Shown here: positions 1 through 9,056 of the stretch, piece by piece | Position numbering within the stretch: the first letter of the stretch is position 1 | Layout of the letters: the number at the start of each line of letters is the position of its first letter | Assembly (NCBI GenBank): GCA_949130485.1 | Contig: OX422195.1 | Coordinates: 7,224,566 to 7,288,565, forward strand | Length of the DNA: 64,000 nucleotides | Direction of reading: 5' to 3' | DNA from: Agelas oroides | Lineage: Eukaryota; Porifera; Demospongiae; Agelasida; Agelasidae | Made by a program: the position numbers and the translations under genes | Notes under the pieces: generated by a model | Databases searched by the model: none | What the model was told of the DNA's origin: nothing | Seen by the model: the letters and a program-made list of their open reading frames with translations, nothing else

Positions 1-2
1 CT

Positions 3-1310
3 GGTATTCTTTGCGGTGGTTGTAGACCAGGACTCAGCCTTGCACTGGGATCATCTCAGTGTCTCAAATGCTCAAACAAGTACATCGCACTTCTCATACC
101 ATTTGCACTTGCAGGAGTACTATTGGTAGCATTCATAAAGTTACTGAACCTTACTGTATCAGAAGGAAGTCTGAATGGGCTCATCTTTTATGCCAATATT
201 GTGGGTGCTAATCAGGCCACTTTCTTCCCACCAGGAAACACACAGTGTCCACTGCTAACCACGTTCATCATCTGGCTAAACTTAGATCTTGGAATTGAGA
301 CCTGCTTTGTCAATGGGTTGAATGGCTACTGGAAGACATGGCTGCAGTTTGTTTTTCCTGCCTACATTTGGATCATCACTGCAGTCATAATTGTTGTTTC
401 TCACTACTCTTCAACAGGTGCAAAAATATTTGGTAACAATTCTGTCAAGGTTCTAGCCACATTATTCCTTCTTTCCTACACTAAACTCCTCCGCACCATC
501 ATAACTGCCTCTGCTTTCACATTTCTAGAATATCCTGATCAGTTTACGTTAACTGTCTGGCTATACGATGGAAACATTCCATACCTTTCAACAGCTCACA
601 TTCCCTTGTTTTTAGTAGCTCTCACTACGTTCTTGTTTCTTTGGCTCCCATTTACATTGATACTGCTATTCATGCAATGTATTCGCAAGAAAACGCATCA
701 CAGAGCCCTGCGCTGCTTTGTAAGGCTGAAGCCTCTATTTGATGCTTACTTTGGCCCCTTCAAAGACAAACACTGCTACTGGGTTGGTGTAATGCTGTTA
801 ATGCGAACTCTCCTCCTAGTAATCTATGCCATTAACCCCAGCAATACTCCTAGACTGAATCTCTTCGCAATAGCAATAACCACGTTTGCACTAGTGACAT
901 ACACAGCTACTGTTGGGAAGGTGTACAAAAAATGGTATCTCACTTTTCTTGAGAATTCCTTCCTATTCAACCTCGGGGTTCTAGCATTAGGGACCTTATA
1001 TGCTAGTGGCCAAGGAAGTAGCCATTCCGCAGTTGTGCACACACTAGTGGGCATCACATTCCTCAAATTTGTGGGGATGGTCTTCTTTCACGGATACACT
1101 TCCATCAAGGGAGCTCGAGTTTGGCAAGATTGTTGGCAAAAACTTTCCAAAAAGCATGAGCAAAATCAACCAGAGAACATTCCCGTCCACTATGTGCCAC
1201 TCGAAGGATCACAAGCTGAACCCTTCAGGGTAAACAGGGGACAAGCAAAACAGCAAGTTATGACTTTCAATGAACTGCGTGAACCCGTTCTGGATTATGT
1301 CACTGCATGA
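3..1310 (+). CDS. C-terminal part of a large multi-pass membrane protein (5' end outside window)
   Basis: The reading frame is open from base 3 to a TGA at 1308-1310, so the gene starts upstream of the window; about 435 residues are visible. The first 25 residues are cysteine-containing (pattern CGGC...CLKC). They lead into roughly eight hydrophobic segments, for example around the translated stretches beginning YIALLIPF, WLQFVFPAY, VLATLFLL, PLFLVALTT, YWVGVMLLM, LNLFAIAI, FLFNLGVLA and VVHTLVGI. A short hydrophilic tail of about 70 residues follows. Large extracellular cysteine-rich or beta-helix regions followed by such a membrane block are, from memory, common in sponge and placozoan gene sets, but I do not know a function. 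No intron is needed in the visible part. A candidate poly(A) signal AATAAA lies at 1483-1488. No homologue can be named with confidence. Confidence 0.8.
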   Translation, partial: GILCGGCRPGLSLALGSSQCLKCSNKYIALLIPFALAGVLLVAFIKLLNLTVSEGSLNGLIFYANIVGANQATFFPPGNTQCPLLTTFIIWLNLDLGIETCFVNGLNGYWKTWLQFVFPAYIWIITAVIIVVSHYSSTGAKIFGNNSVKVLATLFLLSYTKLLRTIITASAFTFLEYPDQFTLTVWLYDGNIPYLSTAHIPLFLVALTTFLFLWLPFTLILLFMQCIRKKTHHRALRCFVRLKPLFDAYFGPFKDKHCYWVGVMLLMRTLLLVIYAINPSNTPRLNLFAIAITTFALVTYTATVGKVYKKWYLTFLENSFLFNLGVLALGTLYASGQGSSHSAVVHTLVGITFLKFVGMVFFHGYTSIKGARVWQDCWQKLSKKHEQNQPENIPVHYVPLEGSQAEPFRVNRGQAKQQVMTFNELREPVLDYVTA

Positions 1311-2282
1311 TAGCAGAATACATTTCCTACATATTCACCTTTCATCATCTAGAAGCATAATATTATAGACTTATAAGAACTGTGTGTGTTTTTCCATTTC
1401 ATTTATTATGCATTCATTATAGATGTTGTTCACTCTCTTGGATAATCTACATACATTATGATCCTTACTATGTAGCAACAGCAATAAATTAGCTGTTTTA
1501 ACAGGTGACAAAAGTCAAATTCAAATTTTGCCTAGGCTAGCCTTATTCCCAGGTTCTTGTGAGCCTGTGAATGAGGATAGCCTAAAGTATGTAAAGATGC
1601 ACTGATGTAGAACCAAACCTTTTATTTGTCATACTATGTATATTGACATCAACAATTCCATGGTTTCTTATTCTTTCTGATAGTTCTTGTGCTCCTATGA
1701 TCCTGCATGTGAGTTGAAGTGAAGCATCAAAAATACACCACATTCAACTTAGGCCCAGCAACAATGGTCTTACTGGGGAGTAACAGACAGTCGTGGGGTA
1801 CAGTGAGTGATGTGGGACTAGTTCAGTGAAAGTCCCCTGCAAAACTTTGGGGTTACTTCAACCACATTTTTAGGTTGTCTCAGTTGCTCCAGTGTAACCA
1901 AGAAATCTTACCAAATAGGTTTTCTTGAAAGTTCATTGAGGAGCTTCTTCTTTAGTTACATTAGCTAGTCCCTTTTTTTCAGAAGACCTATATATTTGGC
2001 TGCACACCTGACATTTCTACCAGCCACCAAGGAACTCCTCCAGGGGTAGATGTTTAAGAGCAAAGCAAACAACAAACCTCCCCAGAAATGCTGATTTATA
2101 GGCTTTGACAGGAGATACTAATTCAACAAAAGAGGGAAGCTTCTCAACTACACTCTGATTCAAACTGTAAGCACTCCTTGAACTCCACATGTCACACACA
2201 CAAAAGGAATGCAACTGAGGTGACCAAAATATGGTTGAAGTAACCTAAACCTTTTTACAGTGCTAGAATGTGACAGTACCTT
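1311..2282. other. 3' UTR and convergent intergenic stretch
   Basis: The multi-pass membrane protein gene (+) and the NOL12-like gene (-) end towards each other here. Apart from AATAAA at 1483-1488 I see no convincing gene. On the minus strand 2017-2214 is open and follows an AG at a phase that could continue the NOL12-like gene, but its residues do not resemble NOL12. Confidence 0.5.
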
Positions 2283-4071
2283 TTACTGGGTATGCATCCA
2301 CAATTTTAATAATAGCCCATCAAGTACACAGTGCAAGTGCAACATAGTTACCTTCACAGGTGGCTTTCCAGAGCAGTGACTCTGTGGCGCAGAACTAAAT
2401 TTCTTTGTAGCCTCCTTTCCTTCTTCTTTCTCATCCTGCTCCTGATCCACCAAACTGGAGAGTGTGGTTCCCAATGTGGGATGAGCGTTCACTATAACAG
2501 TCTGGTATGGATAATCATGTACCACACTAGATAGTGGTGTCTCTTGACTTGAGTGTGATTGGTCTAAGATGAAAAACAAGACATACTGTTAAAGTATATA
2601 CTACAGCACAGCTTGTAGAAACTTCATGTATTCTCGAAGTAGTGATGATATAATACTGGTACCTTCGTTTTCCTCCAGACCATACTGTTGCATCTTCTTC
2701 TTCATCTGTAATCGTCTCTAATGAGATAGAAGGTCACTGCTTAATAACTGGATAGCTGACGCCTTGTTAATTGAGTGAACTTTGAATTACACGTACACCA
2801 GCAAGGGTGTCTGACATATGGGAAACTCAGACAGTGAGGTTAGAGTGGAAATTTGCCCAGGGTGGTCTGATCTGGTTTACTGGTATGCAGGAGTACTCAG
2901 ACACAGCAGTTGATATAAGTCCCTGGACACACTTGCCCAGGATAGTCTAGGTGTCCACGGCATGCAGAGATACTCAAACATTTTATAAGGACAAGTCTCT
3001 AGACCCTTTGCCCAGGATCGTCTGGTGCTAACCCTAATCTTGTAACAAGGTATAATGCTTTGGTATATACTGGGTAAATTCAGAAATATGGATGTTCACC
3101 CTGCCCTCATCCCAGTGTCTAAGTATCTGTGTATGTCAGAGATGTCCAGGCTGTTCACAGTTGTGATCAATTGCAGGTGGTGAAGGAAGTTTTGCTTATG
3201 AGAATGCCTATTGCCAATCCAGCTGGTAAGCAAGTAATCTTTTCTTCACTGCAATGTTAACTGGAAAAAAAACAATTTTTTCCACAAAAAAAAATTGTTG
3301 CATTAAGATAACCATCTTCAAGTAATCCAACATGATTGCAGCCTTTGTAGGAACAAAAAAGAAAAGTGCCGTGACCAGGATTCGAACCTGGGTTATTGCG
3401 GCCACAACACAATGTCCTAACCACTAGACGATCACGGCTAGACACCTCCAAACTCTCACATATAGGTTTATGAATCACGTTCTTTCCCATTTAGTGAGTG
3501 TGAGTAGGTGAACCAGCAAGCAAATTAGTGGATCTTCCCTTCACCACCACATTAGCTGAAAAAGCAATTTTGTTCGTGAAAAATTTTTGTTAGATTAAGA
3601 AAGCCATATTCAAGTAAACCAACATGATGCATCACAGCACATACAAAATCTTAGTAGAAAAAAAAAAAAGTGCCGTGACCAGGATTCGAACCTGGGTTAT
3701 TGCGGCCACAACGCAATGTCCTAACCTCTAGACGATCACGGCTAGTTATGGCCTAGTTTTCACAAATAGGTTTATGAATCACTCACTTCTCGTTTCATCT
3801 CTCTTAGCACCTCCTTCGCTTTCTGCAACTTTGCAAGCTGCGCCTTCTTTTGCCGCTGCTTCTTTCTCTTATGAAACCCAGTCAAATAGTCTCTACAATA
3901 ACATGGAAAGCAGAGAAACTACGTATTAACAGTTGGCTATCTAAGTCTTAACTGAAAACAGCACAAAAATGACAGACAAACTTCTTGTAGATATCTAATG
4001 GTATTAGAATACCGTCTTGCTTCCTCGTCGAAGCGAACAACAAGCTTCGCTTTCCCTTTTCTCGGCTTCAT
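2283..4071 (-). CDS. NOL12: NOL12-like nucleolar RNA-binding protein
   Basis: Four exons join in phase: 4013-4071, 3787-3892, 2663-2717 and 2352-2563. The start (ATG at 4071) gives a basic N-terminus and the segment VVRFDEEARRDYLTGFHKRK, which closely matches the conserved NOL12/Nop25 signature (FDEE..R..YLTGFHKRK). A long lysine/arginine/glutamine helix follows, then an acidic tail containing DYPYQTVIVNAHPTLG, comparable to the 'DHPNHTVTV' region of the family. NOL12 proteins bind RNA and act in the nucleolus in pre-rRNA processing. The 3' end is not settled: exon 4 has a donor after 2352, and without splicing the frame stops at 2283, giving about 168 aa against roughly 210 in vertebrates, so a further basic exon may be missing. 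Intron 3 (2718-3786) hosts two tRNA genes. The start lies 103 bp from the LAMTOR3 start on the opposite strand. Confidence 0.78.
3367..3438 (-). tRNA. tRNA-His (GTG), copy 1
   Basis: The minus strand gives a 72-nt cloverleaf starting GCCGTGATCGTCTAGTGGTT, with anticodon loop TTGTGGC (anticodon GTG), T arm GGTTCGAATCC and 3' end ACGGCA closing the acceptor stem. The sequence is close to metazoan tRNA-His. The anticodon stem TTGTG/CGCAA includes one T-G pair. The base before position 1 is A, not G, so the G(-1) of mature tRNA-His must be added after transcription, as is usual in eukaryotes. It lies in NOL12 intron 3, same strand as the host gene. Confidence 0.95.
3671..3742 (-). tRNA. tRNA-His (GTG), copy 2
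   Basis: This 72-nt gene differs from copy 1 at two visible positions: GAGG instead of GTGG in the D arm, and TTGCG instead of TTGTG in the anticodon stem, which restores a full Watson-Crick stem with CGCAA. A and B boxes are intact. Flanks on both sides resemble those of copy 1 (for example 'ATAGGTTTATGAATCAC' at 3463-3479 and near 3765-3782), so the pair arose by tandem duplication of about 300 bp inside NOL12 intron 3. Confidence 0.95.
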
Positions 4072-4174
4072 ACTTTTATTTTTCAATTTTTCACTTGCGC
4101 TAAAATAGAGAGACAACTGACTCAGCACAGCAGATCAGTCCAGCCAAGGGGTCGAGCTGCAGTTCAGCTAGAGA
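4072..4174. promoter_or_regulatory. Divergent promoter NOL12 / LAMTOR3
   Basis: Only 103 bp separate the ATG of the NOL12-like gene (minus, 4071) from the ATG of LAMTOR3 (plus, 4175). Both 5' UTRs and the promoter must fit here unless upstream non-coding exons exist. No TATA box is evident. Confidence 0.55.
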
Positions 4175-6411
4175 ATGGCTGAGGTAACTTTGAATGTGTG
4201 TAATACCTAGTCTTGACCCCAGACCCTTCTGACTTCGGTTGGTCTGAAGGATTTGGGATCCAGAACCAACTCAAAATTATATTTACCTCAAGCAGTCAGT
4301 CCAATTAATGTTTGCAGGATTTGGTCACATGACACAAAGTAGGTTGGAAGCTAGTAATTAGTCAAGGTAGCATGCAACTGCCATGGTGGCCCTAGTGAAA
4401 TGTGAAATTGATTCACAAAGCTCCAGCTGGACAGCTATTGTGCTTGTATGCGAAGCATTTCAGTGGTTTCTTGGGAATGCCTGCAGAAATTTAGACATCA
4501 GAAAATTGTTATCCTTACAAGCCACACCACTCTTCACACAGGGATGGTGCTGGTATGAAAATCCAGACTTGAGTTACAAAGTTTGGCTGGTGTAGTTACC
4601 ATGACAGTTTGGTTCTGTGCCTCCCACAAGTTTACCTAAGAATGGGTAGGGGGAGGAAGATCACATTTCTCTGACAGAGGCTCAATTTTATGCAATCTTG
4701 CCTCTTGTCACATGGTATGCAACATATTACCCTCTACAGAAGGAGCTGGACAACGAGCAAGCAATCAGGCTTTCGCTTGTACCACAGTTCTGCAACTTAG
4801 TGAAAACTGCTCAAACAAATTACTCAGATTTCAATCTCCCATTACTCCAAACTTTGCTACTTGACCAATCAGTAACCCATTCCCAACTTAGCCTTGTTCC
4901 CAGGCTCTTCCCATGCACAAACGAAAGCAACGGAAAGCTGGGCGGGGCCTGGGAACAAGGCTATGCCCAACCCTGTAGAATATTGTGTCAGTGTTATAGC
5001 TGGTTAAAATGCATCAATGTGATCATACATAGCCAACCTGTCTAGCATCTTGACTTGCTTCTTCCTTAGGAACTGCAAAGATATGTGAAGAAACTTCTCC
5101 CCACGTAAGTGCTCACAAACCAAGAGCCCTGTGTACTCCCTTATTCAAAGTTGTATCATCCCCTATTCCAAACGTTTCATGTTATGTGTCTTCCTCTAAT
5201 CATCCACCATGTTTACTGCCCCCTATTACCAGTGCCTCTTTTACCCCATGTCCAGGGCTACCAGACCCTAGCATTACTCACTCATAGTATTAGAATTACA
5301 CTATGTATTACATGGCCTAGTGGCCTTGTTTCCAGAACAAAGCATCCGGGTACGCAAACAATCAAAGAACGACATCTCCCTGAGTACAACAGGCAGGCCT
5401 AGATGTTATGCAAAGTCACCCACTGTGCAGTACATGTTATGGCGTCTGATAACAATTCCCGAGTCTGTTCTGTAATGTGAACTAGTCTGATTACATCAGA
5501 CTCTAAGCTTTGAAGCCAGTAAATGTAGTACAAGTGAATGTAATGATGCATGTTCGTATCAGATTGCCTATTTTACATGCAAAGTGTACCTGTGTCTGGT
5601 GGGTACCCCATTTAAACTGAAAAAACTTGCCAATGAATTCAGGAGTCTAAAGCTATCAACTGTCCGGCTCAGACAGTTCAGCTGCATTTGAGCCATAGTG
5701 CATTTCTAGCTGTGAAGTAAGATGTGTCATAGACACAATTTGTTTCCTGCAGAGTGGAGGGTTTGGAGTGTATCATCATTTCAGACAGAGACGGAGTGCA
5801 GCTTGTGGAAGGTAGGCTGCACAACTTGAGTATGTAGTGTGTTGCCTTATGTGCTACACAAAACGGTGGTCCCCATCTCCTGGTGCTAACCAAGTAGAGT
5901 GTGGCAGATGAGGCCTGGTCACGCTGATATCAGGCAAAGCAACATCTACAACTCTAGTCCTAACTTGTCAAGTCCCTTCCGAAATGGTTGTGCGTGTACA
6001 AGTCACTATGAATCTGTGGATCACTGGAAAGATTTGCGACTCACTGAGTGCAACAGTTCACGGTTTACTCAACCCTCTTACATATTGTAGGATAGCCTGG
6101 GGACAAACATGTCTGTATACTATACTGTGAGGTCTAACCAACTTGTGTACGACCAAGTACTTCCCTAAAACCTCCCACCCTCCAGCTCATGTTGGTGGTG
6201 TCCCCTCAGCGGCTATGAAGCCTCCCTTCCTGGGAATCTTCTCCATTGCAAGTGAACAGGTGAGACTTACCAGCAGCATGCCTGGATGAAAGATTTGTCA
6301 AGAAAAGCAGTAAATGTTTGATTGTAGATGTGTCGTAATCAAGCTCACATTGAACTGCAGTTCAAAGTCCATGCAAGTATGTCTTGTACACATGCACGCA
6401 TGCATGCGCAC

Positions 6412-6461
<50 letters not shown>

Positions 6462-7737
6462 AGGCCAGCAAGCTCGGTCTGGGCAAGAACAGGAGCATCA
6501 TCTCCTACTACACGGGACATCAGGTGGTCCAGTTCAACTACTATCCTCTCGTTGTTACCTTCATCGCACAGACTAATTCAAACACAGGTAAGACACTACC
6601 ATATTGTCTCCGTTGAACGACTATGGGCACTTGTAGCGAGACTTGGTAGAATCAGTGGTAGGCGCTTGCACCCTAACCCTAACCCTAACTGCACCGAGAA
6701 GTACTTGAATGGGTAAGCTGCCTTTGTGTAAGTGACCACCCCCCCCCGCTTCCAGATCCACTTAGCACAGTCAACCTTGGCAATCCTGAATTGCGATGTT
6801 GCAGGCTAGCGAAAAGCTGAAGCAGGTATAGTCATATTGCTGAAACTGGTTATGTACTGTGCAGGGTTGTACCTATACCAGTATAGGTATTGGTATAGGT
6901 GCCTATACTCATGGTATAGGCACAGTATAGGTATAGGTAAGCTCATAACCTATACTGATTTTGCATTCCTCAACTTAATTAACAGTGAAAAGTGTGAAAT
7001 TTTGAAAAGTTACAGTATAAAATGGTAGACTTAGTAGTTAGTGACAAAAAAATAAAATCCACTAATAGTCAAAATCCACTAATTATGATGTCATACAAGT
7101 TGATACAACCAGCTGTGAATATCTGTATCGGTATCGGTACGGCCGATCTGATAGCTAATATTATTGTGTATCTGCAGTATAGGCAAATTGTGGTATAGGT
7201 ACAACCCTGGTACTGTGTGCTCATTTACTACAAGACTACTACTCTTTCAGTTTAAGCTGGTTGTCTGTTCCATATAGTGCCGATATATCTGTAACTTTAG
7301 TCATGCTTAGGGTTAGGTTACAACGACTATATAACCACCCGCAGCACAGGTGGTCCCACTGTTTTATTGGACACATGCAGCTGAATATGTAGAAAGAAAG
7401 AACTAAGAAACTAGCTCACAAATGAAGAAGAGAGCGGCCTAAAGTGTAACCATTTTCCCCCTGAAATTGCATGTCTGCTAGGATGAGCAGTGAGCAATGT
7501 AGCTACGTTGTCACAGGGAGAAGAGTGGAAATGATTCCCTCAATATAATCCTACTGCTGCACTCTTGCTCACCACTTCTGTCTACACCACCCACATAGAT
7601 ACATGCAAGGAACAATCCGTATACCTAGTTTATAAGTACTGTGCATCATTTGATCTTGCGCAGGTTTGTTGTATGCTCTTGAAGAGGACATGCGTGATGC
7701 TGTCAATGACCTGAAGGGTGCTATAACTGTACCCTAA
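4175..7737 (+). CDS. LAMTOR3: Ragulator complex protein LAMTOR3 (MP1)
   Basis: Six exons join in phase: 4175-4183, 5070-5104, 5753-5811, 6186-6259, 6464-6587 and 7664-7737, ending in TAA. The product is 124 aa, the length I recall for the vertebrate protein, and it aligns without gaps at the N-terminus (MAEELQRYVKKLLPTVEGL against the MADDLKRF...LPSVEGL pattern). It then has IISDRDGV, FSIASEQASKLGLGKN, VVQFNYYPLVV and a C-terminal amphipathic helix. LAMTOR3 is a roadblock/LC7-fold subunit of the Ragulator. With LAMTOR2 it anchors Rag GTPases and mTORC1, and the MEK1-ERK module, on late endosomes and lysosomes. The first exon encodes only three residues. Introns hold a CA microsatellite right against the exon-5 acceptor and a hAT-like element in intron 5. 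A poly(A) signal AATAAA is at 7926-7931. Confidence 0.96.
6405..6460. repeat. (CA)n microsatellite touching a 3' splice site
   Basis: About 25 CA units run up to CTTAG at the acceptor of LAMTOR3 exon 5 (6463/6464). The tract stands where a polypyrimidine tract is expected. Confidence 0.95.
6671..6688. repeat. Three CCCTAA units
   Basis: CCCTAACCCTAACCCTAA in LAMTOR3 intron 5. It equals three interstitial units of the metazoan telomere repeat, too short to mean a chromosome end. Confidence 0.8.
6862..7209. mobile_element. hAT-type non-autonomous element (MITE)
   Basis: The 348-bp segment has inverted ends CAGGGTTGTACCTATACC ... GGTATAGGTACAACCCTG and is flanked by an exact 8-bp duplication GTACTGTG (6854-6861 and 7210-7217). 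CAGGG-type ends with 8-bp target duplications are the hallmark of hAT transposons. The left third is packed with inverted TATAGG/CCTATA motifs. There is no transposase frame. It is inserted in LAMTOR3 intron 5. Confidence 0.88.
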
Positions 7738-8342
7738 TACCTACAGATATGAGACTGTATGCAAAGTACTATAATATTATGCAATACTATATGTTGTCGT
7801 CTCACATGGCTATTTGTACATCTTGTTATATGGACTCTTGCTCACTTTGTTACCTGCTGCACAACGATCACATAGCACCACGGTGAACTGTGATGTTATA
7901 CTTGACAACCAATTATAATATACACAATAAAAATGTATTTATGTTATAACTGATAAATAATTAGTCGTCACTTGTGAATTGCAAATGTACAAATGCTATC
8001 TAGGTAAAGCTGAATTACATCAATGGCATGGCTTACCACCCTAGAACTGTGGATTTACAGGTCATGTAGCCTGGCTATATGAAACCAGCACACTTCACCA
8101 CTTGGCAGACAGCTATAGCTGTATAGTCACGCAAGCCACATCCTTCACCAAGGGGTAGTCACTTATATGTTGCCTGTAGAAGTGTTTGCGACCGCGATCA
8201 AATTTTATGATTGGCAAAAAGTTTGCTTGATCGCTTGATCGTCCCCTTCTGAGGCTCTTGATCGCTTGATTTTCAAGGGTCAAAGGTCAAATTGCAGCTG
8301 CGCGTTCTTGATTGTTGATTTTTAGCAGTTTGGAGGTCACCT

Positions 8343-8445
8343 TGATCGCTTGATCGGCCCCCCAAAAGGACTTTGATCGCTTGATCGGCCCCCCAAAAGG
8401 ACTTTGATTGCTTGATCGGCCCCCCAAAAGGACTTTGATCGCTTG
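8343..8445. repeat. 31-bp tandem repeat
   Basis: The unit GATCGCTTGATCGGCCCCCC plus AAAAGGACTTT is present about three and a half times, with looser GATCGCTTGAT motifs from about 8195. One unit carries GATTGC in place of GATCGC. Confidence 0.9.
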
Positions 8446-8832
8446 CAATGGTTCAGTTTTGATCCCGGTCACAAACGCTTCTACACGGGACATATAAGAC
8501 CTGTGTTTCGTTTGTTTTCTGGGACCCTGACATCACACTGTCTCATTTTTAATTCACCTGCACTGTTTCACTACTTTCCCTTTGTTCCTAACATATTCCA
8601 TGCTGTTATTATTTTGGTTGTACACATATAGTTCGAGAATTTCCAGTTTATCCCTTTCGTATTATAGACTGTCTCATAAGCCTGTTTAGGCTGGTTGCTT
8701 TTATGCAAGTGACATTAAAAATTTTGATTGATTGATTGATATAAGTGACTACCCCTTGCTTCACCCTTCCTCTCTAGCTCTCTGATCTGCGAAGGGTGTG
8801 GCTTACGAGACTAGACTAAGTCACCAGAAAGG

Positions 8833-8878
8833 TAGTCTCGTGCCCAGCCGGATGTTTTTCCGGCTGGGCACGAGACTA
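8833..8878. mobile_element. 46-bp foldback element, TAGTCTCG family, 9-bp TSD
   Basis: A near-perfect palindrome TAGTCTCGTGCCCAGCCGGA - TGTTTT - TCCGGCTGGGCACGAGACTA. It is flanked by CCAGAAAGG (8824-8832) and CCAGTAAGG (8879-8887), a 9-bp duplication with one mismatch. Confidence 0.85.
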
Positions 8879-9056
8879 CCAGTAAGGTTGATTGCATTTC
8901 CGGGGCACTAAATTCTCACTTCGCCTACCAGAAACAACACTTCTTAACGACATCGACAGCAGGAAGATAGCGTTCAGAGCGAAGCTTCGAAGGCTGAAAC
9001 GTCCAACTCTTCGTGAAAGTTGTGTACCTTAGATCTCTGCATCTATCGACGAAAAC

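Larger units (their letters stand above)
3240..3785. repeat. Tandem duplication of about 300 bp carrying tRNA-His
   Basis: Two diverged copies (about 3245-3485 and 3560-3785) share A/T-rich sequence with CCAACATGATG, the tRNA gene, and the block with ATAGGTTTATGAATCAC. Similarity is clear but imperfect outside the tRNA, while the tRNA itself is nearly unchanged. Confidence 0.75.
7738..9056. other. Intergenic region between LAMTOR3 and membrane protein A
   Basis: Holds the LAMTOR3 3' UTR, a 31-bp tandem repeat, an ATTG microsatellite (near 8725-8741) and a 46-bp foldback. I see no gene. Confidence 0.6.

Noticed and set aside
2017-2214. Possible terminal exon of the NOL12-like gene
   Set aside because: Phase fits an upstream CAG, but the residues are not basic and do not resemble the NOL12 C-terminus, so it is left out of the model.
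6671-6688. Telomere-like CCCTAA units
   Set aside because: Only three units, internal to an intron; not a chromosome end.
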